From NCBI RefSeq assembly GCF_023715415.1, contig NZ_JAMBOB010000001.1:186001-250000 (forward strand): a stretch of 64,000 bases of DNA, given 5' to 3'. This document shows positions 8,979-16,815 of the stretch, one piece after another. The translations under genes were made by a program, and so were the position numbers. The notes beneath the pieces are model-generated. The model did not search any database. It was not told the DNA's origin and was given only the letters and a program-made list of their open reading frames with translations. Numbering within the stretch: position 1 is the stretch's first letter; each line of letters begins with the position of its first letter. The stretch comes from Neobacillus niacini (GTDB taxonomy: Bacteria; Bacillota; Bacilli; Bacillales; Cytobacillaceae).

Positions 8979-9014
8979 AAAAAGAGCAAAACCTAATCAG
9001 GCTTTGCTCTTTTT
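8979..9014 (-). terminator. Rho-independent terminator after recA
   Basis: A long stem (AAAAAGAGCAAA / TTTGCTCTTTTT with an inner CC/GG) sits immediately after the recA stop codon and ends in a T-run on the minus strand. Confidence 0.9.
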
Positions 9015-9015
9015 G

Positions 9016-10056
9016 TTAATCTATTAATTCAAACTGCTCATCATCATCCACTTCAGTGACAATCTTTTCACCATCTAATCCGTAATGCTCGCGGATTTTT
9101 TGCTGAATTTCAAGACGAATGCTTGGATTTTCTCTTAAGAAAGTCTTTGCATTTTCGCGGCCTTGACCGATTCTTTCTTCATTATATGAATACCAAGAAC
9201 CGCTCTTTTGAACGATATCTAGTTCAGAGCCGATATCAATGATTTCGCCCTCTTTAGAAATTCCTTCACCATACATAATATCTACTTCAGCTGTACGGAA
9301 TGGAGGAGCTACTTTATTCTTAACCACTTTAATCTTCGTTTTGTTTCCTACTATATCCGTACCTTGCTTTAATGCTTCTCCACGACGTACTTCAACACGA
9401 ATCGTAGAGTAGAATTTCAACGCACGACCACCAGGAGTCGTCTCGGGATTTCCAAACATAACTCCAATTTTTTCACGAACTTGGTTAATAAAGATTGCAA
9501 TAGTTTTCGATTTGTTTATGACACCAGAAAGTTTGCGGAGTGCTTGAGACATCAAGCGAGCTTGAAGACCCATATGAGAATCTCCCATTTCTCCTTCAAT
9601 TTCTGCTTTTGGAACTAATGCTGCTACGGAGTCGACTACTAGAATATCAATTGCACCGCTTCGTACAAGTGCCTCTGCGATTTCTAGCGCTTGTTCCCCA
9701 GTATCTGGCTGGGATAACAATAATTCATCGATGTTTACTCCTAGTTTTTGTGCATATGCTGGATCCAGGGCATGTTCAGCGTCGATAAACGCTGCTTGTC
9801 CGCCTGCAGCTTGGACTTCTGCAATTGCATGTAAGGCAACGGTTGTTTTACCAGAGCTTTCCGGACCGTAAACTTCGATAATTCTTCCTCTAGGGTATCC
9901 GCCAACTCCAAGTGCTGAATCTAGTGCTAATGAGCCACTAGGACTTGTTAGAATCCTTGTGTCTGTTTTCTCTCCCATTTTCATGATAGAGCCTTTACCA
10001 AATTGCTTTTCAATCTGTTTTAGCGCCATTTCTAAGGCCGCTTTACGATCAGTCAC
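9016..10056 (-). CDS. recA: Recombinase RecA
   Basis: RecA forms the ATP-dependent filament on single-stranded DNA that drives homologous pairing and LexA self-cleavage. The 346-residue protein shows Walker A GPESSGKT (residues 64-71), a Walker B stretch ending LVVDSVAAL near 145 and the L2-region [10 protein letters not shown]. The acidic C-terminus ([12 protein letters not shown]) is typical of the family. A LexA-box sequence at 10164-10177 shows likely SOS control. The gene is monocistronic, with a terminator at 8979-9014. The upstream cinA is separated by about 560 bp holding its terminator and a tandem repeat array. Confidence 0.98.
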   Translation of the reverse strand: MTDRKAALEMALKQIEKQFGKGSIMKMGEKTDTRILTSPSGSLALDSALGVGGYPRGRIIEVYGPESSGKTTVALHAIAEVQAAGGQAAFIDAEHALDPAYAQKLGVNIDELLLSQPDTGEQALEIAEALVRSGAIDILVVDSVAALVPKAEIEGEMGDSHMGLQARLMSQALRKLSGVINKSKTIAIFINQVREKIGVMFGNPETTPGGRALKFYSTIRVEVRRGEALKQGTDIVGNKTKIKVVKNKVAPPFRTAEVDIMYGEGISKEGEIIDIGSELDIVQKSGSWYSYNEERIGQGRENAKTFLRENPSIRLEIQQKIREHYGLDGEKIVTEVDDDEQFELID

Positions 10057-10163
10057 TACTAGTTCCTCCCTTATATATAAACCAAAAAGTTAATAGCCAA
10101 AATCTATAATTTAAATCCTATTAATAATATAACCTCTTTTTTGACTTTTGTACAGCAAAAAAA

Positions 10164-10177
10164 CGAACATTCATTCG
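10164..10177 (-). promoter_or_regulatory. LexA (DinR) SOS box of recA
   Basis: On the minus strand the site reads CGAATGAATGTTCG. It fits the Gram-positive SOS box (CGAAC-N4-GTTCG) with one substitution in the left half. It lies about 108 bp upstream of the recA start. The -35/-10 elements around it are AT-rich and could not be assigned with confidence. Confidence 0.8.
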
Positions 10178-10299
10178 ACTTTTTTGAAGCTAATAGTCAT
10201 GTAAAAATAGGTAATTCCCCCAGTGAATTATATCTTTTTGATATACTTCTCCATTGATTTCACCTTTTTCATCTATTTTCAGACCTTTCTCTTTATGAT
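10178..10299. other. Intergenic DNA between recA SOS region and cinA terminator
   Basis: This AT-rich stretch shows no coding potential or clear signal on either strand. Confidence 0.55.
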
Positions 10300-10338
10300 A
10301 AAAAAAATCACAGAGAGCTTAGTTAGCTTTCTGTGATT
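10300..10338 (-). terminator. Rho-independent terminator of cinA, displaced by the tandem array
   Basis: On the minus strand ATCACAGAAAGC pairs with GCTCTCTGTGAT, followed by a run of eight T. The left arm (AATCACAGAAAGCTAACTAA) is an exact copy of the last codons of cinA, which lie 298 bp away at 10617-10636. Confidence 0.8.
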
Positions 10339-10342
10339 AATA

Positions 10343-10602
10343 GCTCTATAGTTACCGTAACTTCAAATTAGTTGAAGCTAGGGTCACTATAACAGCTATA
10401 TAGTTACCGTAACATCAAAATAGTTGGAACTAGGGTAACTATAACTGCTCTATAGTTACCGTTACCCCAAATTAGCAGGAGTTTCGGTCACTATAACTGC
10501 TCTATAGTTACCGTTACCCCAAATTAGTAGGAGCTTCGGTCACTATAACTGCTCTATAGTTACCGTTACCCCAAATTAGCAGGAGCCTCGGTCACTATAA
10601 CT
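10343..10602. repeat. Five tandem 52-bp hairpin-forming repeats
   Basis: Five head-to-tail units of exactly 52 bp occupy 260 bp, with starts at 10343, 10395, 10447, 10499 and 10551. Each contains an inverted repeat (TATAGTTACCG and CGGTCACTATA, 10 of 11 paired), so each can fold as a hairpin. Units 3, 4 and 5 differ at only a few positions. Units 1 and 2 are more diverged (AACTTC or AACATC in place of TACCCC). There are no unique spacers, so this is not a CRISPR array. It lies between the cinA stop codon and its apparent terminator, so it would be transcribed as the cinA 3' UTR. A short partial unit (GCTG) follows the last copy. Confidence 0.9.
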
Positions 10603-10616
10603 GCTGTAAGTCACGA

Positions 10617-11873
10617 TTAGTTAGCTTTCTGTGATTCTTGCAATTGCTTTATTAAGTAGTAACAGCCATATTTTACCGAACGGCTCCGGTTTGCTTCCCT
10701 TGATCCGCCGAGCTCCAGCTTTTCAACCACGGTTTGTTGCCCTTTGATCGAAATACCGATATAAACGGTACCTACAGGCTTACCCTCAAGCTCATCAGGA
10801 CCAGCAACACCAGTGAAACTTATGCCAATATCAGTGGATAGTAATGTTGCAACATTTTCTGCAAGCTCTTTCGCACACTCATGACTTACTACGCCAAACT
10901 TTTCAATTGTTTCCTTTTTAACTCCTAAGACTTTCTCCTTAACCTCATTCGTGTAGCAAACCACTCCACCCTTAAAGACTGAACTAACACCTGGAAAACT
11001 AGTTATTCCCTCTTGGAACAATCCCCCGGTTAAACTCTCTGCAGCGGAAATTTTAACATTTTTTTCATCTAAAACCTTCATTAATTCAGCAACTAAAGAA
11101 GTATTATCATACCCATATAAAAACTTCCCTACACGAGCTCTAATTTTACTCTCAGCTTCATCAAGCATTGACTCTGCAGTTTGCATATCTTGGTGCTTTG
11201 CCGTAAGCCTTAAGGTACATTCTCCGTCAGCTGCAAGCGGGGCAATCGTTGGATTGGTTTGTTGTTCTATTAAATCCATGATTTCCGTTTCTAACGCAGC
11301 CTCTCCGATTCCAAAGAACCTTAACACTCTCGAAACTATTTTTTCATCCGTTTTTACTTGTTTTGATAGAGCAGCTGTACCAAATTGTAAAAACATAGGC
11401 TCCATTTCTTTCGGTGGCCCAGGTAAAAGCATATAAATACAATTACCATTCTCAGCCATCATACCCGGAGCCATTCCATGATGATTTGGCAGTATTACAG
11501 AACCCTCTAAAACAAGAGCCTGCTTCTTATTATTTTCAGTCATTGCCCTATTTCCCTTTTTAAAATACAGTTCAATAGATTCTAATGCTTCTTGATCCAT
11601 TACGAGATTTTTTCCTAAATGACGAGCAATCGTTTCCTTTGTCAGATCATCTTTAGTCGGTCCAAGTCCGCCAGTAAAAATGATTAAGTTAGAGCGTTTT
11701 TCTGCGATTTCAATTGCTGATCTTAATCTATCAGGATTATCGCCAACTACTGTATGAAAAAAAACATTTATCCCTAGTCCAGCAATGTGTTGCGATATAA
11801 ATCGTGCATTACTATTAACGATTTGACCCAACAGTAATTCAGAACCAACAGCAATAATTTCGGCATTCATCAT
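10617..11873 (-). CDS. cinA: CinA, competence/damage-inducible protein with NMN deamidase-type C-terminus
   Basis: The N-terminal half is a MoCF-biosynthesis-type domain (GSELLLGQ near residue 11; [10 protein letters not shown] near 68). The C-terminal domain (AAESLTGG near 280; FTGVAGPDE near 358) belongs to the family that deamidates nicotinamide mononucleotide. The 418-residue length matches B. subtilis CinA, which is induced during competence and is encoded with recA. Two consecutive ATG codons (11871-11873 and 11868-11870) make the exact start uncertain by one residue; the GGGG site 5-8 nt upstream serves either. Its last codons are duplicated 298 bp downstream at the array boundary. pgsA lies 15 bp upstream, so the two are co-transcribed. 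Confidence 0.94.
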   Translation of the reverse strand: MMNAEIIAVGSELLLGQIVNSNARFISQHIAGLGINVFFHTVVGDNPDRLRSAIEIAEKRSNLIIFTGGLGPTKDDLTKETIARHLGKNLVMDQEALESIELYFKKGNRAMTENNKKQALVLEGSVILPNHHGMAPGMMAENGNCIYMLLPGPPKEMEPMFLQFGTAALSKQVKTDEKIVSRVLRFFGIGEAALETEIMDLIEQQTNPTIAPLAADGECTLRLTAKHQDMQTAESMLDEAESKIRARVGKFLYGYDNTSLVAELMKVLDEKNVKISAAESLTGGLFQEGITSFPGVSSVFKGGVVCYTNEVKEKVLGVKKETIEKFGVVSHECAKELAENVATLLSTDIGISFTGVAGPDELEGKPVGTVYIGISIKGQQTVVEKLELGGSREANRSRSVKYGCYYLIKQLQESQKAN

Positions 11874-11888
11874 CTTTTACCCCAAGTT

Positions 11889-12467
11889 CTATTTAGAATT
11901 TTTGAAAACATGCATATTCTTTGAAAAATAATCCCATCCAGACCAGACAGTAAAAATTAATGCAACCCATAGTGCTACATCATCAAATGGAAATCCAATC
12001 ATTTCAAAAATAATATTATGTAATAAAAGTGCTGAAATTGCGATGATTTGTGCCCAGGTTTTGATTTTCCCGAGGTTATTGGCAGCTACCACTTCTCCAC
12101 CCTCAACCAGCAAAAGACGCAGACCTGTGACAGCAAATTCTCTGCTTATGATTGCAATGACAATCCATGAAGCTGCATATCCAAGATCAACTAGGACAAC
12201 CAGTGCAGCAGAGACAAGTAATTTATCGGCTAGCGGATCGAGGAATTTCCCCATATTTGTAACAAGATTATATTTTCGAGCATAATACCCATCTACCCAA
12301 TCTGTAGAAGAAGCAAAAATAAAAATTAAAGCTCCAACAAAATGGGTAACGGGTAGGTCTGCTCCCAGTAGGTGCATATTTCCCCACTCAAAGGGGGCAA
12401 GCATAATAATCAAGAAAATTGGTATTAACAGTATTCTTGATATCGTTATTTGATTTGGTACATTCAT
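11889..12467 (-). CDS. pgsA: CDP-diacylglycerol-glycerol-3-phosphate 3-phosphatidyltransferase
   Basis: PgsA makes phosphatidylglycerophosphate, the committed step to phosphatidylglycerol, in the cytoplasmic membrane. The 192-residue protein has several hydrophobic segments and the CDP-alcohol phosphotransferase signature, seen as DGYYAR followed by GKFLDPLAD near residues 58-82. Length and order agree with the B. subtilis gene. It lies between rodZ and cinA on the same strand. An ORF overlapping its 5' end in another frame (12388-12603) is a shadow. Confidence 0.96.
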   Translation of the reverse strand: MNVPNQITISRILLIPIFLIIMLAPFEWGNMHLLGADLPVTHFVGALIFIFASSTDWVDGYYARKYNLVTNMGKFLDPLADKLLVSAALVVLVDLGYAASWIVIAIISREFAVTGLRLLLVEGGEVVAANNLGKIKTWAQIIAISALLLHNIIFEMIGFPFDDVALWVALIFTVWSGWDYFSKNMHVFKNSK

Positions 12468-12517
12468 CGTTTTTCCTCCAAATAATATTAGAACGAAAAA
12501 TAGTCATCACTAGATGA

Positions 12518-13420
12518 CTATTCGTTCTTCGGAACAAATTGAATCGTAATGTTCTGAACAACCACATCAGCAGGTGGTATTGCATACTCAAGCTTTTGGT
12601 CATTTACATAAATCTCAGTAGCAACCGCATTTCCAACAACAATGACTGCTTGGGGTTCACCCGCTAAATCTACTTCAGTACTTTGTGTTCCAGTGGTTGA
12701 TAATAGCCCATTAAACTTGGAAACGCCACTGCCATTTTTAACACTTACCCATGATTTCTCTGTTGAAACTAGTCTCACGATAAATTTATCAGTATTTTTC
12801 AATTCATAGGTAGAGTTTTTTCCACTGTTTTGAATTGGGATTAATTCCTGTTTCGGTGCTTCTACAACAGGAGTTTCCTCAACAGTCTGTTCATCACTTT
12901 CTTCCTCTTTTTCGGTTTCCTTTGTCGTATCTTTCTCTGCATCTTCTGCTTTTTCAAGATTTTGAGAGCGGACAAACTTTACAGGTTCATTTTCATTGTT
13001 TATCAAATCATTCGCCTTGTCTCCGACGTTATTTACAACGAAATAATAAAGTACCCCCGCAGCACCGATAATAAAGACTCCAATTAAGACTTTTGGGATA
13101 ATATCAAAAATTTTCGAGGAACCTTCTGAGACACTCTTACGTGTTTTTACTCTAGACAATTGTTCAGGTAAATCATCAATGTGGGTTGCTGGTATTTCAT
13201 TCTTATATAATTCAAAAATTTCATCCGGATTTAGCTGGAGAGCTTCAGCGTATTGCTTTACAAAAGCACGAACATAGAAATTTCCTGGCATGCTAGAATA
13301 ATTTCCTTCTTCAATACCAACTAAATAACGCTTTTGAATTTTTGTGAGAGACTGTAAATCCTCTAAGCTTAAACCTTTGGCTAATCGCTCTTCTTTTAGT
13401 CGATTACCTAATTCAGTCAC
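12518..13420 (-). CDS. rodZ: Cell-shape protein RodZ (YmfM)
   Basis: RodZ links the cytoplasmic MreB scaffold to the membrane elongation complex. The 300-residue product has an Xre-type HTH at residues 5-65 (LSLEDLQSLTKIQKRYL). One membrane helix is at about 109-129, followed by an acidic low-complexity extracytoplasmic linker (about 150-185, rich in Glu, Lys and Thr) and a C-terminal DUF4115 beta domain. The start is GTG at 13420, with a GGAAGGTG site 7 nt upstream. It precedes pgsA with a gap of about 50 bp and follows ymfK, the usual Bacillus arrangement. Confidence 0.93.
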   Translation of the reverse strand: MTELGNRLKEERLAKGLSLEDLQSLTKIQKRYLVGIEEGNYSSMPGNFYVRAFVKQYAEALQLNPDEIFELYKNEIPATHIDDLPEQLSRVKTRKSVSEGSSKIFDIIPKVLIGVFIIGAAGVLYYFVVNNVGDKANDLINNENEPVKFVRSQNLEKAEDAEKDTTKETEKEEESDEQTVEETPVVEAPKQELIPIQNSGKNSTYELKNTDKFIVRLVSTEKSWVSVKNGSGVSKFNGLLSTTGTQSTEVDLAGEPQAVIVVGNAVATEIYVNDQKLEYAIPPADVVVQNITIQFVPKNE

Positions 13421-13441
13421 TTGTTAACACCTTCCAATTAT

Positions 13442-14233
13442 TTAAAATCCAAAATCTCCAAAATCAGAGCCAGAGAATAAGTTATTTTGGTCGACAATAT
13501 CATATGTAATTTCTTCGTCTGCCTCGTTCCGTAACTCGATAATATAATCAAAATCATCAAGTGTATACTCAGAATTTTGCACAAAGATATCAGGATGTTC
13601 GACCACTTTAACCGCAGGTAAACGCATGATTTCGCGTACAAGCTGCCAATGCCTTTCACTTGCACGTTTGGTTGAAACAATCCCATCAAGAATGAACAAA
13701 TTATTTTCATTGTATTCATCTTGAATCAGCTGATTACGTATGGTTTGTTTTAAAAGAGTCGAAGATACAAATAACCACCTTTTATTTGCGCATACACTCG
13801 CAGCAACCACAGATTCTGTTTTACCAACCCTCGGCATCCCACGAATCCCAATCAGTTTGTGTCCTTCCTGCTTAAATAATTCTGCCATAAAGTCAACTAA
13901 TAATCCAAGTTCATTTCGAACAAATCGGAATGTTTTTTTATCATCCGCGTCACGTTGTATGTACCGTCCATGTCTGACTGCCAGTCGATCACGAAGCTTT
14001 GGTTCTCTAATCTTAATTACTTTTATTGTGTCCATTGTATTTAAAATTGACTCTAACCGTTTAATTTGATTATCATCTTTTGCTAAGATTAATAATCCGC
14101 GCCGCCCTTCATCTACTCCATTAATGGTTACAATATTGATTGACAGCATTCCTAGTAATGATGAAATGTCGCCCAGCAAACCAGGACGGTTTTTTTGAAT
14201 CTCATATTCTAAATACCACTCTTTCTTCTCCAT
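13442..14233 (-). CDS. ymfK: Conserved protein YmfK (DUF3388), ACT-like domain plus P-loop-like motif
   Basis: The 263-residue product matches B. subtilis YmfK (DUF3388), whose function I do not know. The first 75 residues look like a small-molecule-binding ACT fold (LEYEIQKNRPGLLGDISSLL, then INIVTINGV). A Walker-A-like GMPRVGKT at 132-139 follows, and a hydrophobic stretch ending in Asp (LFILDG, near 180) could act as Walker B. This suggests a nucleotide-binding, ligand-sensing protein, but that is inference. It lies between rodZ and ymfJ in the envelope cluster. The ATG at 14233 has a good AGGAGGTTTTT site. Confidence 0.85.
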   Translation of the reverse strand: MEKKEWYLEYEIQKNRPGLLGDISSLLGMLSINIVTINGVDEGRRGLLILAKDDNQIKRLESILNTMDTIKVIKIREPKLRDRLAVRHGRYIQRDADDKKTFRFVRNELGLLVDFMAELFKQEGHKLIGIRGMPRVGKTESVVAASVCANKRWLFVSSTLLKQTIRNQLIQDEYNENNLFILDGIVSTKRASERHWQLVREIMRLPAVKVVEHPDIFVQNSEYTLDDFDYIIELRNEADEEITYDIVDQNNLFSGSDFGDFGF

Positions 14234-14362
14234 AAAAACCTCCTAAACTAAAACGACAAATTTTTCATTTCCTTATCTATCCATTATAATATATGATTTT
14301 GATTGAAGATGAAAGCAAAAACAAGTTCATTGCTTATTTAATATATTTTTGCTTCTAATCGC

Positions 14363-14390
14363 AAAAAAAAGAGAGGTTAAAACCTCTCCT
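14363..14390 (-). terminator. Rho-independent terminator after ymfJ
   Basis: The stem GAGAGGTT / AACCTCTC is followed by eight T on the minus strand, overlapping the ymfJ stop region. It isolates ymfJ from ymfK. Confidence 0.88.
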
Positions 14391-14391
14391 T

Positions 14392-14649
14392 TTAGCGACT
14401 TCCATTATTTTGAACTAATTTTACCATTATGTTGGCGATTGCTTGCTGCTCTTCTTTATCCGCAACAGACCATAAATCAGCCAAGATTCTCTCTTGCTCG
14501 TTTTTTGGTTCTACCTGATCTGATAAATAATCACCTATTTGCAAAGCAAGAGCGCTTATAGCCCCTTCGCTCATTCCTTCATTTTGTGCTTGATGAAGTC
14601 GATCAGCGAGAAAATCTTCCCATTGTTTCCAGTTATCTAAAACAGACAT
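14392..14649 (-). CDS. ymfJ: YmfJ, small conserved DUF3243 protein
   Basis: This 85-residue helical protein (MSVLDNWKQW...) matches B. subtilis YmfJ (DUF3243). Its function is unknown. The start at the ATG 14647-14649 is chosen for its AAAGGAGGG site 6 nt upstream; a 9-codon in-frame extension has none. It lies in the ymfF-ymfH-ymfI-ymfJ run and ends in a strong terminator, so it may be the last gene of that operon. It is predicted to be cytoplasmic, with no signal peptide or membrane segment. Confidence 0.88.
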   Translation of the reverse strand: MSVLDNWKQWEDFLADRLHQAQNEGMSEGAISALALQIGDYLSDQVEPKNEQERILADLWSVADKEEQQAIANIMVKLVQNNGSR

Positions 14650-14728
14650 AATAAACCCTCCTTTATAGTTGTACATTGTTATTTTGCTTACAAAGGACGG
14701 GAATTATTCACGAAAAAAAATGTATAAA

Positions 14729-15460
14729 TTATGTATGCCAGCCGCCATTAATCGAGAGTACTTGTCCCGTTATATACGATGATTCATCTGATAATAAAAA
14801 TTTCACGCCATTCGCTATTTCCTCTGGAATACCTAGTCTACCCATCGGGATTTCGTATTGAAGTAATTGAATATCCTCCTCTGAGAATTTACCCATCATC
14901 GCAGTTTCAACTGCGCCAGGCGCAATGGCATTCACACGCACTCCGCTCAATGCAACCTCTTTACTTAAAGCTTTAACAAAAGAAATTTGTGCTCCCTTTG
15001 CTGTCGAATAGGCTACTTCACAGGCAGCACCTGTTTGACCCCATATCGAGGAGATAAGAATGATATTTCCTGATCGTTTTTTAATTAGTTTTGGCAGTAG
15101 TTCTTTTGTGATCATTATAGGATTCATAACATGAACCCTCATTAAGGCATCAACTTCTTCATATTTTAAGTCAACGAGGAGACCATAATGGCTATTGCCG
15201 CTGCAATGAATAATGGCATCAAGCGAGAATATTTGTGAACATATCTTTTTATATCCTTCTGGATCCTCTAAATCCGCCTGAATTGGTATGTACTCACCAC
15301 CAAAGGATTCAAGTTGCTCTACTAATTCCTTGATTGCTGTTTCATTTTTATTAAAATGTAAATATAAATGATAACCTAGAGAAGCCAATTTTAACGCTGC
15401 CGCTTGTCCTATTCCGCCGCTTGCTCCTGTAATTAGTGCATATTTTCCCACGAACTTCAC
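14729..15460 (-). CDS. ymfI: YmfI, SDR-family EF-P 5-aminopentanone reductase
   Basis: YmfI is a short-chain dehydrogenase/reductase. In B. subtilis it reduces 5-aminopentanone attached to Lys32 of elongation factor P to 5-aminopentanol, a modification needed for swarming. The 243-residue product has the NAD(P)-binding GASGGIGQ (residues 12-19), a catalytic Ser in LISSIWG near 139 and YSTAK near 153. The family was earlier annotated as a FabG paralogue, which remains the fallback description. It follows ymfH and ymfF, whose products are also required for the EF-P modification, so the cluster is functionally coherent. Confidence 0.88.
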   Translation of the reverse strand: MKFVGKYALITGASGGIGQAAALKLASLGYHLYLHFNKNETAIKELVEQLESFGGEYIPIQADLEDPEGYKKICSQIFSLDAIIHCSGNSHYGLLVDLKYEEVDALMRVHVMNPIMITKELLPKLIKKRSGNIILISSIWGQTGAACEVAYSTAKGAQISFVKALSKEVALSGVRVNAIAPGAVETAMMGKFSEEDIQLLQYEIPMGRLGIPEEIANGVKFLLSDESSYITGQVLSINGGWHT

Positions 15461-15525
15461 TCTTTCTATATTAACTAATCCTTATTTTAATCGAAAGAAA
15501 AGCGCCGGCTAGCGACGCTTACTTC

Positions 15526-16815
15526 TTACTTTTTAGGAATCACTTGGCAAACGGAGAAACGCTCTTCTGAAATAACTTCAGATGCTAATTTCTTCACATC
15601 ATCCAAAGTGATTTTCTCTAAAGTAGGAACAACATCAAATAAGTTCATGTCATTAAAAGCATATCTTGTGAATTGATTTGCTATATACTCTGGAGAATTC
15701 ACAGCACGCAAAAATGATCCAATCTTCTTCTTCTTCGCTCTTTCCAATTGCTCTTCTGAAAATGAGGTAGCATTTTTCGCATGGAAAAGCATGTTTTTCA
15801 GCTGTTCTGTTAGTTTATCAGGATTTTCTGTATCCCCGCCAATCATCGCAAAGCCAAACCCCTGTTCTTGTGTATAATCATAAGAAAAGGTTTCATCAAT
15901 CAAACCTTCCGTATAAAGTTGGTTATAATTTTCTGAGCTTTTACCAAACAACAAATCCAAGAGTACATTCATAGTCAGTTCATTCTTTAATAACTCAGCA
16001 CCACTTTGATCTACATGTAAGGCTTTCATCCCAATTAAGCATTTAGAGGTCTGCACATTCATCTCCAGCACCTGTTTTTGCTCGGCAGTTTGAAGAGGCT
16101 CATCTTCAAATTTACGCTGAATCTCCGGCATCTCTTTGTAATCCTTTTTCGATTGGTTTTCTCTCACTTGATCCATAAATTTATTCGGATCAACTGGTCC
16201 AACAATAAACAATAACATATTACTCGGATGATAAAAGGTATTGTAGCATTCATAAAGCAAATCTTTCGTAATATGGGAGATTGATTCTATTGTACCGGCA
16301 ATATCAATCTTTACAGGATGGTTTTGATACAAATTTTGAATCAACCCGAAATAGAGACGCCAATCAGGATTATCATCGTACATCGTGATTTCTTGACCAA
16401 TAATCCCTTTTTCCTTTTCAACCGTTTTTTCTGAGAAATAAGGATCCTGAACGAAATCAACTAACGTTTCCAGGTTTTTTTCTACATCTGAAGTACTGGA
16501 GAACAAGTATGCAGTACGGGTAAAAGAGGTAAAGGCATTGGCTGAAGCCCCCTGCTTGCTAAATTGTTGAAAGACGTCTCCGTCTTCCTTTTCAAAAAGC
16601 TTATGCTCAAGAAAATGAGCAATCCCATCGGGAACTTTTTTATATTCCTCTTGACCAAATGGAACAAAGTGATTATCAATTGATCCATACTTTGTGGTAA
16701 AAGTAGCAAATGTCTTATTAAATCCTTTTTTCGGTAATATATAGACATTTAAACCATTGGATAACTTTTCGTGGTAAAGTTCTTCTTGTAGCTGGTCAAA
16801 ATTAATTTTCTCCAT
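15526..16815 (-). CDS. ymfH: YmfH, M16-type peptidase of the EF-P modification cluster
   Basis: This 429-residue M16-family (pitrilysin-like) protein keeps the inverted zinc motif HFLEH at residues 67-71, with a downstream acidic segment near 147 that could give the third ligand. In B. subtilis ymfH and ymfF are needed for EF-P 5-aminopentanol modification, although the substrate is not known. Its ATG overlaps the ymfF stop codon (TAATG), indicating translational coupling. The pair resembles two-subunit M16 peptidases in which only one subunit is catalytic; here YmfH is the catalytic partner. No signal peptide is seen. Confidence 0.9.
   Translation of the reverse strand: MEKINFDQLQEELYHEKLSNGLNVYILPKKGFNKTFATFTTKYGSIDNHFVPFGQEEYKKVPDGIAHFLEHKLFEKEDGDVFQQFSKQGASANAFTSFTRTAYLFSSTSDVEKNLETLVDFVQDPYFSEKTVEKEKGIIGQEITMYDDNPDWRLYFGLIQNLYQNHPVKIDIAGTIESISHITKDLLYECYNTFYHPSNMLLFIVGPVDPNKFMDQVRENQSKKDYKEMPEIQRKFEDEPLQTAEQKQVLEMNVQTSKCLIGMKALHVDQSGAELLKNELTMNVLLDLLFGKSSENYNQLYTEGLIDETFSYDYTQEQGFGFAMIGGDTENPDKLTEQLKNMLFHAKNATSFSEEQLERAKKKKIGSFLRAVNSPEYIANQFTRYAFNDMNLFDVVPTLEKITLDDVKKLASEVISEERFSVCQVIPKK

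Noticed and set aside
10343-10602. Possible CRISPR array
   Set aside because: The repeats are contiguous 52-bp units without unique spacers, and no cas genes are nearby.
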